Below, piece by piece: positions 9,047-19,601 of a DNA stretch of 64,000 bases (position 1 is its first letter; every line of letters begins with the position of its first letter). This DNA comes from Geomonas agri (GTDB taxonomy: Bacteria > Desulfobacterota > Desulfuromonadia > Geobacterales > Geobacteraceae): positions 558,001 through 622,000 of the forward strand of contig NZ_JAINZO010000001.1 of NCBI RefSeq assembly GCF_020179605.1, read 5' to 3'. The translations under genes were made by a program, and so were the position numbers. The notes under the pieces were generated by a model. The model was not told the origin of the DNA and made no database searches. It saw nothing but the letters and a program-made list of their open reading frames with translations.

Positions 9047-10516
9047 ATGAAACCATTCCGTTTCAGCCTCAGCTTCTACATCCTCTCCGCCTTGAGCATG
9101 CTGCTCGTGCTCACCTGGGCCCTCCTCTCCCTGATATCTTTCAAAACATCTGAAAACGACCTCCTGGCCCAGAAGGGCGAGGACGCCAAGGTGCTGCTGG
9201 CCGCCATCGTGTCGGCCCTGCCGCGTCCCTTGGCCCCGCCGGCCCCCGAAAGCCAGATCGTGCAGTATCTCGAGCAGTTGAGGCGGGACCGTGGCTACAC
9301 GGGGCTCGTGGTGGTGGATAAAGAGGGAAGCCGCCTTTATGCCGCCGCCGACGGTAGTGAGACCGACAGCAGTCTTCTCAGCGTCCTGACCAGCGGTCGC
9401 ACCATTTTTCAGCTCTCCCCGGACAAGCGTAGCGGTCGCTGTTACGCCGCCATCGTGCAGCAGGGGAAAATTGTCGGGGCGGCGCGCCTGACACTGTCGC
9501 TGCAATCGGTCCAAGATCGTCTCTCCATGTCGAGGCACTTGTTCCTCGCCTACTTTGCCCTGGATTTCCTGCTGCTGCTGGTGTTTGGTTCCTACCTTTT
9601 GTCCCGCACCGTTGTCTCGCCGATCAAGCGCCTTCTCTCCGCCACCCGGCGCATCACAGCCGGGGATCTTGGCGTCTCCGTGAACGTCGCCGGGAGCACC
9701 GAGATCGCCGAACTCTCGGAAGGGTTTAACGGCATGATGGTCACCCTCAGGGAGAAGAGGGTGGAGGTCGAGGAGAAGGTCGCGTCGCTGAAGTGGGCCA
9801 ATAAGGAGCTGGTGGAAGCGAGAAACGAAACGGTGCGGTCCGAGAAAATGGCCTCCGTCGGGCTTTTGGCTGCCGGCATGGCCCACGAGATCGGCACACC
9901 GCTCGCCGCGATCATGGGGTACAGTGCCATTCTCGCGGAAGAGTTGGCCGCCGACCCGGAAAAGTCCGACTACCTGCGCCGCATCGACGAGGAATCCCGG
10001 CGCATCGACCGCATCGTTCGGGGGCTTTTGGATTACGCCCGTTCCAAACGCGTGCAATGGGAGGAGGTGGAGATCCGTCCCTTGCTGGAGAAGGTGGTGG
10101 AACTGCTTGCGAACCAGGGCGTTTTGAAGCATCTCGACGTTTCCGTCGAGGTAGAGGCTGGTCTTGCCACAGTGCATGCCGACCCGCACCAGCTCGAGCA
10201 GCTGCTGATCAACCTGATCGTCAACGCGCGTGATGCCATGCCCAGGGGGGGGGAGTTGCAGTTAAAGGGGAGCCGGTCCGGAGCCGAAGTGGTCATCGAG
10301 GTGGTGGATAACGGCGAAGGGATGCCCCCGGAACTTTTGAGCAGAGTGTTCGACCCGTTTTTCACCACCAAGGAGCCGGGGAAAGGAACCGGTCTTGGCC
10401 TGGCGATAGCCGCGCGCATAGCCGAGTCCTGTGGTGGTCGTCTCGACGTGCAGAGCGAGCTCGGCAAAGGCAGCCGTTTCACCCTGACCCTGCCCGCGAG
10501 TGAAAGGAGGGGCTAA
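9047..10516 (+). CDS. Membrane sensor histidine kinase (HAMP-HisKA-HATPase)
   Basis: A 489-residue sensor kinase. Transmembrane helix 1 is near residues 8-30, a periplasmic sensor region covers ~31-160, helix 2 is near 165-185, and a HAMP domain follows. The phospho-acceptor is His280 in MAHEIGTPLAAI. The ATPase boxes are LINLIVNARDAM (N), DNGEGMPPE (G1) and GKGTGLGLAIAARI (G2). It differs from classical PilS, which has about six membrane helices. Its partner is almost certainly the sigma-54 response regulator starting 92 bases downstream. The position between pilD and pilY1 suggests control of pilus genes; the signal is unknown. Confidence 0.93.
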   Translation: MKPFRFSLSFYILSALSMLLVLTWALLSLISFKTSENDLLAQKGEDAKVLLAAIVSALPRPLAPPAPESQIVQYLEQLRRDRGYTGLVVVDKEGSRLYAAADGSETDSSLLSVLTSGRTIFQLSPDKRSGRCYAAIVQQGKIVGAARLTLSLQSVQDRLSMSRHLFLAYFALDFLLLLVFGSYLLSRTVVSPIKRLLSATRRITAGDLGVSVNVAGSTEIAELSEGFNGMMVTLREKRVEVEEKVASLKWANKELVEARNETVRSEKMASVGLLAAGMAHEIGTPLAAIMGYSAILAEELAADPEKSDYLRRIDEESRRIDRIVRGLLDYARSKRVQWEEVEIRPLLEKVVELLANQGVLKHLDVSVEVEAGLATVHADPHQLEQLLINLIVNARDAMPRGGELQLKGSRSGAEVVIEVVDNGEGMPPELLSRVFDPFFTTKEPGKGTGLGLAIAARIAESCGGRLDVQSELGKGSRFTLTLPASERRG

Positions 10517-10608
10517 GGCCCAGAGAGTAGAGAATAGGGTTTATCCACTGCAGTTCCCTGCGCTTGCAGGCCCTTAGCGAAGGCTGGGTTGGGTCTAAGG
10601 AGTTCAAC

Positions 10609-11976
<1,368 letters not shown>

Positions 11977-12206
11977 ATTTTCGGTCGGCGGAGCCGCCCG
12001 CCTGCCGTCAAGTGCCAATTTTTTGCGGGGTGGGCGTGGTAGCTATGAAAAAAATGCGTAGTTTTTTGTGGTTCCACCGTGCTATGGTATGCCACAACTG
12101 TCCGTATTGACGCTGAAAACACCGCTTCAGAGCCGCACGCGGGACCAGGGCACGGTTGTTGCTCCCTCCTGCCGGAGCAAAGAAATTACCCCCACGAGGT
12201 AGCTGA
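11977..12206. other. Intergenic region before the DsbC-like gene
   Basis: About 230 bases without a gene. It is AT-richer in the middle and includes a 6-base inverted repeat (TTGTGG / CCACAA) around 12066-12097, and TTTTTTGTGG followed 15-16 bases later by TATG-type sequence, a poor promoter match. No riboswitch motif or good sigma-54 box was seen. Confidence 0.4.
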
Positions 12207-12998
12207 ATGTCCTTCGCATCATGTCTCACCCGCATCTTCGCAGCCTGTTTTACCCTGATCATCATTGCCTTTGCCGCACCTGCTTTCGCCATGTCGGAAG
12301 GGTGCAGCGGGGACTGCGCTTCTTGCCATTCCATCACCCTGCAGGAGGCGAGCGGTCTCCTGAAGGAGATCGGACCGGTAAAGGATGTAAAGCCGGCGCC
12401 GGTGCGCGGGTTGTACGAGATTACCTTTGAGCAGGGGGGCAAGAGCGGGGTTGCCTACCTCGACTACGGGAAGAAACACATCATCGCTGGCCAGGTCTTC
12501 GATATCGCCTCCCGCCAGCCGGTAGGGGGGACGGCGGAACAGGTGAAAAAAGAACGCAAGGAACGCCTCGACCCCGCCACGCTGAGCACCGACAACGCGC
12601 TGATAATGGGCAACCCCAAGGGGAAAAAGAAACTCTTTGTTTTCACCGACCCTGAGTGTCCCTACTGCGCCAAGGCGCATGTGGAGCTGAAAAAACTGGC
12701 GGCTCTGGAACCCGATCTCGCCATCTATATCAAGCTCTACCCGCTCAAGATGCACCCCAAGGCCTATGACAAGTCGCGCGTGATCCTGGCTCGTAATTCC
12801 CTTGCACTGCTGGACAAGTCCTTCGCCGGCGAGCAACTGCCGGCTGCCTCGGAGCAGGACGCCCGCAAGCCCGTGGATGATACCATCAAGTTTGCCGAAG
12901 CCAACGGCATCGTTTCTACCCCGACCCTGGTCCTGCCCGACGGGAGGATCCTGGTGGGGTACAAGGAAGCCAAGGCGGTGCAGGAATTGTTGCGCTAA
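12207..12998 (+). CDS. Periplasmic DsbC/DsbG-like thiol:disulfide isomerase with N-terminal CxxCH motif
   Basis: A 263-residue exported protein, with a signal peptide of about 28 residues ending PAFA. The next part contains CSGDCASCH, whose CASCH is a potential c-type heme site. Then comes a DsbC-type dimerisation module (residues ~50-105; VRGLYEITFEQ, GVAYLDYGKKHIIAGQ). The thioredoxin-fold domain has the active site CPYC in FTDPECPYCAKAH and a cis-Pro region VSTPTLVLPDG. DsbC family members shuffle wrong disulfides in exported proteins. The gene lies 75 bases before a cysteine-rich PilY1, a likely client. Heme attachment is inference from the motif; the four cysteines may instead be redox or structural. 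Confidence 0.88.
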   Translation: MSFASCLTRIFAACFTLIIIAFAAPAFAMSEGCSGDCASCHSITLQEASGLLKEIGPVKDVKPAPVRGLYEITFEQGGKSGVAYLDYGKKHIIAGQVFDIASRQPVGGTAEQVKKERKERLDPATLSTDNALIMGNPKGKKKLFVFTDPECPYCAKAHVELKKLAALEPDLAIYIKLYPLKMHPKAYDKSRVILARNSLALLDKSFAGEQLPAASEQDARKPVDDTIKFAEANGIVSTPTLVLPDGRILVGYKEAKAVQELLR

Positions 12999-13073
12999 AC
13001 GGCGTCGCAGATGTAAGTACCTTTCGGAAAAGACTGGCGGGGATCGGTTTCCCTTCACTTATGGAGGTCTGTG

Positions 13074-16000
13074 GTGAGAAATTTAAAAAAGGCATTTGTA
13101 ACGCTGATATCGGGTCTGGCATTTTTGTTCGCCTTGCAGCCCCTTACTGCCGGTGCAGACGCTCTTTCATGGTCTGGAGAACAGTACTGCGTCAAGCCTC
13201 CGTTTGTCGCAGGCAATATCCCGCCCAACTTGCTGCTCATGATCGACAACTCGTCCAGTATGTACGACCTTGCTTACGTGGACAAGGGTAACGCCAACCG
13301 CCAGCCCTACTACTGCTACGACGAAACCTACTCCAACGCGAACACGTACAGCGGTTATTTTGAGACTACGGATTCCGCGGGTAGTGACATCTACTACCAA
13401 TACCGCGCTGCTACCGACGACTTCGTCAAGGTCACCGGTACCTTCCCCTTTGGCTGTGGCTCAGTTCCGGCCAACACCAAGATATTCCCGAACACCATGT
13501 GCATCGAGTTCACCAAGCCTAAAACCTTGACGAGCTTTGTTGCCAAGGGGAACTACCTGAACTGGCTCACGGCATCCAAGTTTGACGTCGAGAAAAAGAT
13601 CCTGACCGGTGGTAAATACGATGCGACCACCAACACGTCCAACGCACCCGGGCTTGTCGCCGAGTCGCGCGGTTGCGTCGGCCAGGGGTACGTGAAGGAC
13701 GCCGATGCAACCAACTTCGTTGACTACACGGGCGATGCTTCCAACAACCTCAACGTGAGCCTCGGGGTCACCTTCACCATTACCGGCCCGCTCAATCCTA
13801 ACAACAAGGCGGCCTACTCCACCGGGGGACAGACCTACATCAACCTCTTCTCCGGCGACCAGCCCTACGATGCGGGTAAGTGCCAAGCCGCCGTCAACGC
13901 CATCCAGAACGCTTCCGGTACCGGTCAGGTCACCTCGGCGGTGCAGGACTGTCTCACCTCGACCACCCCCCCCGTGGGTACCTGCTCGATCATGGACGTC
14001 GACCCAGCCACGGGGCTGCCGGTCGCGCATTCCTGCATCGACACCTATCCGCCGGCCACTCCCAACTGCCAGCCGACCTACGTTGCGGCGCACTGCCAGG
14101 GGAACAATGTCGCCTGCACCACGAACACCGATTGCAACGTCACCGGTGGGAGCGCATGTACGGCGGGCAAGGTTGGCAGACTCTGCGGCGTTGACAGCGA
14201 TTGCGACGTCAAGACTTGCAGTGTCAACGGTTCTGCCTGTACGGGTGCCAGCGACTGCTACAAAGCGCCCACCCCGGGCGTCTGCAGCAAGGGGACCACG
14301 CCGTCCGGCGGCTGTGTTGTGGACTCCGACTGCAAGACCAAGAACGCGGCCTGCACCGGGTACAACGCCGGCTACAACTACGGTACTTGCGGGGTGAGCA
14401 CCGCAGGCACCTGTACCGCAACTGCCAGTTCCTACCAGGGGCCCTGCGTTCCGGCCACCGGGGGCAATCTCGGTGTCTGCCAGTTCTCCCCGCACGACAC
14501 CCTGGTCAAGACCAACGTTTTGTTCGCTTCCTCCATGCAGACCTGCTGGGCGCTGCGCAAGAACAACACCCAGCCGGGAAATGACGAGTACAACGCCATC
14601 ATCAAAAACTGCCCGATCCTCTACGCCGGGTACAAGTCCTGCAGTAACAACAGCCTGCAGGCCTGCACGGCCAACGCCGATTGCGGTACCGGCAACACCT
14701 GCGTGAGCGGCCCTGCCGCCATTGGTCCTGGCAACTCCGGTCTCCTCTGCTCGATGAACTATGAAGGTCAATTCTTCACCAATACCTCGGGCACCACCTG
14801 GGTCGTCGCCAGTTCGCTCCCCTCCCCGACACCCACTGCCTGCACCTCCAGCGATACCGTGAAAGACTGCATGCTGAAAGTGAACGCTGCCTTCTGCAGT
14901 GACATGTCCGCTCCCCCGGTGACTGACCCGACCGACAGCCCCTCCACCACGGTCACGACCGACAACCTCCCGGCCATCCTCAGCGGGGTCGGTGTCGACG
15001 CGCAGTTGGGAGGCGTCATCGCCAGCATGCGTGCCAAGGTTGCCAACTCCACGCAGCCCTCGGGGATCATCCAGGACTTTGCCCACAAGATCCGCCTGGG
15101 GACGATGACCTTCAACCAGTTCGGCTCGGCGAGTGAAACATCACTAGGCGGGGTCGGCTCCCAGAAAACCTGCTCCAACAACCCGCAGCAGTCCTGCTGG
15201 CAGAATATCGACTGCGGCAGTGGTAACACCTGCAGTACCACCAGCACCGTCAATTACGATGGCGGGAGTATCGCTTACCCGATCGGGCTTGGCTATTGTT
15301 CGACGATGAGCACCACTGCCTGCACCTCCGATGGGCAATGCTCCTACCCTAATACCTGCCTCAATGGTTTTTGCGGCACCAAGAGTTCGACTGTTTGCAC
15401 TACCTCACTTACCTGCACCGGTTCATCCCAGGCGTGCATCAGTAATGGCGCAGGCGACCACGTGAGTGGCTTCTCGTTGGTGAGCAGCATCGATGCCATA
15501 CGCGCCAACGCCTGGACACCTTTTGCGGAAACTTTTTACAACGCGCTCGGATACTTTGCCGCCGTGCCGCAGGCCAACAGCACCTTCAAGAGCCGGGTCA
15601 CCGGTGCGGCAACCGGCCTCACCGGTCTGCGACTCAATGCTGTGAATACTACCAGCACCACGTTCAAGAACGCGACGGACCCGAGCGTTTCAGTCCCCAG
15701 TGACGCGCACCCCATAGACTTCAACGAGGTGCTGAACCCGTCCGAGTATCGCTGCCAGCAAAACTACATACTGCTGATCACCGATGGTACTTCCACCGCG
15801 GACCGCAACAGCAGCGTCCACACGCTGGCCGGCCTCTACGCCAGCCAGGCAGGTACCACCGCCGGCTATTGCCCCGATAACTCCAACGGCGTCAACTACG
15901 GGGGGACGTCTGATCTTCCCATCATGGCCTGGATCGGCAAACGCCACAACCTGGCAACCTTCAGCACCAGCAGCGTAACGCCACTGTATTGTTCCTCTAC

Positions 16001-18710
16001 CACCACCAAGGCGTGCTCGGCCGACGCCGACTGCCCAACCGGTGAGACCTGCACCAACGCCCACTACCCGCGCGACTACGTCAGTACCTTCGTGGTTCTC
16101 AACGGTGCCGACAACGGCGTCTCCGGTCTGTGCAACACGACCACGCTGCTCACCAACACCGCCGTCAACGGCGGAACCAAGCAGCTGTACCAGGCGTCCG
16201 ATTACAATGGCCTCAAGGATGCGCTGACCACGATCTTCCAGAACATAGCAGCTAAGGCATCGTCTGGTACGGCGGCATCCATCCTCAGTAACAGTGAGGG
16301 GAGCGGCGCCAACATCCTCCAGGCGGTGTTCTACCCGAAGAAGGTGTTCGAGGCGCAAACCTCCAGCAACTGGATCGGAGAGATGCAGAACCTCTGGTAC
16401 TACGTGGACCCCCAAATCAGCCGCTCCACCATCCGGGAGGACACCAACGGCGATAAGCAACTCGACCTCATCGCGGATAGCGTCGTCAGCTTCCGTTTCG
16501 ACAGTACCGACAACACCACCTACGCCTATGTCTCGCAGGACACCAACGGTGACGGGGTGGGGGATACCGCCGAGGTGAAAGAAGATACCGATCTCGTCAA
16601 GAGCATCTGGCGTGCCGGCAAACAACTTTGGGCCCGTGACCTCTCGGCCAGCCCACGCAAGATCTTCACGTCTATCGACGGGACCTCGTTGATCGACTTC
16701 TCGTCCTCCACCTTCCTGGGGACCGCGAACACCGACAACTCCGCGACGCTGGCGCCGTATCTCAATGTGAGTGCAGGTGAAGCAACGCGGCTCATCAACT
16801 ACGTGCACGGGGTTGACCAGCCTGACCAGACCGGGTTCCTCTCGTACCGAAGCCGGAAGGTTAAGATCAAGGATCCGGTCACCAACGTGGTCAGTTCAGC
16901 TCAAGAGTGGCGCCTGGGAGACATCATCTCCTCCACGCCGCGCATCCAGTCCACAGGCAAGCTGAACACCTACAACCTCGCAGCTCCCAGCGGCTACGGC
17001 GATGCCTCTTACGCCTCCTTCATCGCGTCCTACGAATACCAACACAGGGGCATGGTCTACGTGGGAGGAAACGATGGCATGATGCACAGCTTCAAGCTGG
17101 GGCTGCTGGACGTGAGCGCAAGCGGAACCCACAAGGCGACCCTTTCTGGCACCGGGCTGGGGGAGGAGCAGTGGGCCTACATACCCAAACAGGCGCTGCC
17201 GTATCTTAAGTACTACGGCGATCCTGACTACAACCACATCTACTATGTCGACGGCGCGACGGTCCTTTTCGATGCCAGCATCGGGACCACTACCAACACC
17301 GGGACCTGCCCGGACGGGGCAACCTACTATGACTGCCCGAAACAGACTTATGTCGTTAACAGCAGCAACCAGCTCGATACCAGCAAGAATACCTGGAGGA
17401 CCGTCCTGATTAGCGGGATGGGGATCGGAGGCGCGTCTGCCAAGACCTGCGCCACCGGTTCGGAGTGCGTCCAGACTCCTCTCGCGGCGGACCCAGGCGA
17501 CGCGACCAAGGCGCTTGGCTACTCGAGTTATTTCGCGTTGGACATTACCAACCCGGACGCCCCGTCGCTCATGTGGGAGTTCAACGATCCCGCGATGGTC
17601 CCCGCTCCCACCGGCCCCGCGATGGGCTTCGCTACCACCGGCCCTGCGGTCATCCGTGTGGGACCGCGGGACAAGAACGGGAACTGGTACGTGGTGTTCG
17701 CGTCTGGCCCCACTGGACAGATCGACACCAACAGCAACCAGTTCAAGGGGCAGTCCAACCAGACACTTAAGTTCTTCATCGTGGACCTGCGTACCGGCGC
17801 GCTCCTGCGCACCATCGACACCGGCATCGCCAACGCCTTTGCCGGCTCCCTCTTGGGGGGGCCGATAGATGCCGACCGCTGGAACTCCTATGCCAACGGC
17901 GACTACCAGGATGATGCGATCTTCGTCGGGTACACCAAGAAGAACACCAGCACCAACACCTGGACTGACGGCGGGGTGATCAGGATCACCACCAAGGAGA
18001 GCAACAACGTCAATAACTGGACCTGGAGCTACGTGGTACAGGACACCGGCCCGGTGGTCACCGCGATATCCCGACTCCAGGACAGGAAGAACAAGAACCT
18101 GTGGCTCTACTTCGGTTCCGGCAGATACTACTACCGTGCTGGAACCGACATCGATGACTTCAGCAGTCAACGCTCCATCTACGGCATCAAGGATCCCTGC
18201 TACAACACGGACGCCCTTCCCGGTAACGTCTACGATAAGAACTGCACCGCCACGGTGACCTCAGGGATCACCGATCAGTCCACCAGCATTTCGAGCACGG
18301 TCGGTGCCGGAGGATGGAAAATCGATCTCGACCTGTCCAGTAATGGCTTCGGCGCGGAACGCGTGGTAACGGACGCCGTCGCCTTGACCAACGGCACCAT
18401 ATTCCTCACCTCGTTTCAACCGACTGCCGACCCGTGCGGCTTCGGAGGCAACTCGTTCCTATGGGCGCTTGGGTACGATACCGGGGGGAGGCCGTCCGAT
18501 GCCGCCCTTGCCGGCAAGGCTTTGATCCAGCTCTCCACGGGCGAGTTCAAGGAGGTCGACCTGGCTCAGGCTTTCGGCAGCGGGGCGGCCCGTCTGATGC
18601 GCCGCTCAGGCGTCCCCATGACGGGGAAACCGCCGGCGGACGCATTCCCGATCGTCAGCAAGAGCGGCAACAAGCCGGTCAAGAAGATCATGCATATTCA
18701 GGAGCGTTAA
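13074..18710 (+). CDS. pilY1: PilY1-family type IV pilus tip/assembly protein, cysteine-rich
   Basis: About 1878 residues, larger than typical PilY1 (~1100-1200). After a signal peptide comes a von Willebrand A-type region with a MIDAS-like DNSSSM (Asp58) and LLITDGTST. A long cysteine-rich insert (residues ~340-990) holds at least four copies of C-x7-C-x5-C-x5-C near residues 523, 700, 742 and 973. Two calcium-loop-like stretches (DTNGDKQLDL, DTNGDGVGDTAEV) follow. The last ~550 residues match the PilY1 propeller (MVYVGGNDGMMHSF, EEQWAYIPKQALPYL). PilY1 proteins prime pilus assembly and mediate adhesion or surface sensing. I took the second of two adjacent GTG codons as start because GGAGG at 13063-13067 is 6 bases from it. 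Confidence 0.93.
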   Translation: MRNLKKAFVTLISGLAFLFALQPLTAGADALSWSGEQYCVKPPFVAGNIPPNLLLMIDNSSSMYDLAYVDKGNANRQPYYCYDETYSNANTYSGYFETTDSAGSDIYYQYRAATDDFVKVTGTFPFGCGSVPANTKIFPNTMCIEFTKPKTLTSFVAKGNYLNWLTASKFDVEKKILTGGKYDATTNTSNAPGLVAESRGCVGQGYVKDADATNFVDYTGDASNNLNVSLGVTFTITGPLNPNNKAAYSTGGQTYINLFSGDQPYDAGKCQAAVNAIQNASGTGQVTSAVQDCLTSTTPPVGTCSIMDVDPATGLPVAHSCIDTYPPATPNCQPTYVAAHCQGNNVACTTNTDCNVTGGSACTAGKVGRLCGVDSDCDVKTCSVNGSACTGASDCYKAPTPGVCSKGTTPSGGCVVDSDCKTKNAACTGYNAGYNYGTCGVSTAGTCTATASSYQGPCVPATGGNLGVCQFSPHDTLVKTNVLFASSMQTCWALRKNNTQPGNDEYNAIIKNCPILYAGYKSCSNNSLQACTANADCGTGNTCVSGPAAIGPGNSGLLCSMNYEGQFFTNTSGTTWVVASSLPSPTPTACTSSDTVKDCMLKVNAAFCSDMSAPPVTDPTDSPSTTVTTDNLPAILSGVGVDAQLGGVIASMRAKVANSTQPSGIIQDFAHKIRLGTMTFNQFGSASETSLGGVGSQKTCSNNPQQSCWQNIDCGSGNTCSTTSTVNYDGGSIAYPIGLGYCSTMSTTACTSDGQCSYPNTCLNGFCGTKSSTVCTTSLTCTGSSQACISNGAGDHVSGFSLVSSIDAIRANAWTPFAETFYNALGYFAAVPQANSTFKSRVTGAATGLTGLRLNAVNTTSTTFKNATDPSVSVPSDAHPIDFNEVLNPSEYRCQQNYILLITDGTSTADRNSSVHTLAGLYASQAGTTAGYCPDNSNGVNYGGTSDLPIMAWIGKRHNLATFSTSSVTPLYCSSTTTKACSADADCPTGETCTNAHYPRDYVSTFVVLNGADNGVSGLCNTTTLLTNTAVNGGTKQLYQASDYNGLKDALTTIFQNIAAKASSGTAASILSNSEGSGANILQAVFYPKKVFEAQTSSNWIGEMQNLWYYVDPQISRSTIREDTNGDKQLDLIADSVVSFRFDSTDNTTYAYVSQDTNGDGVGDTAEVKEDTDLVKSIWRAGKQLWARDLSASPRKIFTSIDGTSLIDFSSSTFLGTANTDNSATLAPYLNVSAGEATRLINYVHGVDQPDQTGFLSYRSRKVKIKDPVTNVVSSAQEWRLGDIISSTPRIQSTGKLNTYNLAAPSGYGDASYASFIASYEYQHRGMVYVGGNDGMMHSFKLGLLDVSASGTHKATLSGTGLGEEQWAYIPKQALPYLKYYGDPDYNHIYYVDGATVLFDASIGTTTNTGTCPDGATYYDCPKQTYVVNSSNQLDTSKNTWRTVLISGMGIGGASAKTCATGSECVQTPLAADPGDATKALGYSSYFALDITNPDAPSLMWEFNDPAMVPAPTGPAMGFATTGPAVIRVGPRDKNGNWYVVFASGPTGQIDTNSNQFKGQSNQTLKFFIVDLRTGALLRTIDTGIANAFAGSLLGGPIDADRWNSYANGDYQDDAIFVGYTKKNTSTNTWTDGGVIRITTKESNNVNNWTWSYVVQDTGPVVTAISRLQDRKNKNLWLYFGSGRYYYRAGTDIDDFSSQRSIYGIKDPCYNTDALPGNVYDKNCTATVTSGITDQSTSISSTVGAGGWKIDLDLSSNGFGAERVVTDAVALTNGTIFLTSFQPTADPCGFGGNSFLWALGYDTGGRPSDAALAGKALIQLSTGEFKEVDLAQAFGSGAARLMRRSGVPMTGKPPADAFPIVSKSGNKPVKKIMHIQER

Positions 18711-18713
18711 TCC

Positions 18714-19205
18714 ATGCGTGAGAGAGGTTTGACACTGCTTGAACTCGTCGTGGTCATGGCCATCATCGGAACCCTGCTGGCCATAGGCAGCATGCAGTTC
18801 AGCAGCATGCAGCGCAAGTCCCTGATCGAGTCTCAGACCAGGAAGATCTACAACGTCCTCACCAATGTGAGGGTGGAGGCGATGTACAGCAAGACGCCGC
18901 GTGTCGTCCTCCTAAGCGGGTCACAGTTGCAGATCTATTCCTCGGCGACCTATTCTTCGGGTGTTTCTCCGGTTTCCGTCGAGCAACTCACCTTCCCTAT
19001 GGTGATGAGTTCCACTGGGAACCGGGTGTGGTACGACTCCAAGGGGATGATGGTCCTTGCGGACCGTTCCATCTGCGTCCAGCCTGACAACCAGCCGGCA
19101 AGCCTGGGCAGCATCGACAGCGTGGTCGTTACGACTGCGCGCAACTACTTGGGAAAAAGACAATCGGGAGGAGCTTGTGCCCCAGCCAGCATTGATCAGA
19201 AATAA
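18714..19205 (+). CDS. Minor pseudopilin, FimT/GspH type (set 1)
   Basis: A 163-residue type IV pilin-like protein. The short leader MRERG precedes the prepilin peptidase site, then LTLLELVVVMAIIG with Glu at mature position 5 and the hydrophobic spine. The C-terminal globular part fits the GspH/FimT family. In type II/IV systems such proteins form the initiating tip complex with PilV, PilW, PilX and PilY1. It starts 3 bases after the pilY1 stop, so both are in one operon. It is the first gene of the first minor pilin set. Confidence 0.9.
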   Translation: MRERGLTLLELVVVMAIIGTLLAIGSMQFSSMQRKSLIESQTRKIYNVLTNVRVEAMYSKTPRVVLLSGSQLQIYSSATYSSGVSPVSVEQLTFPMVMSSTGNRVWYDSKGMMVLADRSICVQPDNQPASLGSIDSVVVTTARNYLGKRQSGGACAPASIDQK

Positions 19206-19590
19206 CGACGGCTTCACCCTTGTGGAGTTGATGGTGGCGGTTATCATCGTCGCCGTCGGGATGTTCGGGGTGTTGCAATCGATAAACATGAGCCTGCAGT
19301 ACAACCTGAAGAACGAACTGCGCAACGAGGGCATCCGGGTTGGCGAGAAGTACATGGCCGATCTGAGGGGAAAGACGTTCGACCTACTCTCCACCCCTGG
19401 GTACACCTCTTTTGTTGAAGTAGGCAAAGTGCGCGGCGGGGCGAAGAACTATGTCGTGGAACGTGCTGTCCAGAACCTGGCCTACAACGGTCTCCAGCCG
19501 AGCACCAAACAACTCACCATCACAGTTAAATGGAGTTACCGCAATATGACCACCGTGAACAGGGTGGTCTCCGTGGTGGCCAGACCATGA
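19177..19590 (+). CDS. pilV: Minor pilin PilV-like (set 1)
   Basis: A ~137-residue prepilin with a positively charged leader and DGFTLVELMVAVIIVAVGM, Glu at mature position 5. The internal GMFGVLQSINMSLQYN is typical of PilV. I chose GTG at 19177 because GGGAGGAG at 19166-19173 lies just upstream; the longer open frame to 19057 has no signal for a start. It overlaps the preceding gene by 29 bases, which implies translational coupling. Expected to sit in the minor pilin tip complex after cleavage by PilD. Confidence 0.87.
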   Translation: MPQPALIRNNDGFTLVELMVAVIIVAVGMFGVLQSINMSLQYNLKNELRNEGIRVGEKYMADLRGKTFDLLSTPGYTSFVEVGKVRGGAKNYVVERAVQNLAYNGLQPSTKQLTITVKWSYRNMTTVNRVVSVVARP

Positions 19591-19601
19591 GAGGTGACGG
19601 T

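Noticed and set aside
13461-15086. Open frame on the minus strand inside pilY1
   Set aside because: The plus strand encodes the PilY1 cysteine motifs here; the minus-strand product is a Gly/Val/Arg-rich shadow.
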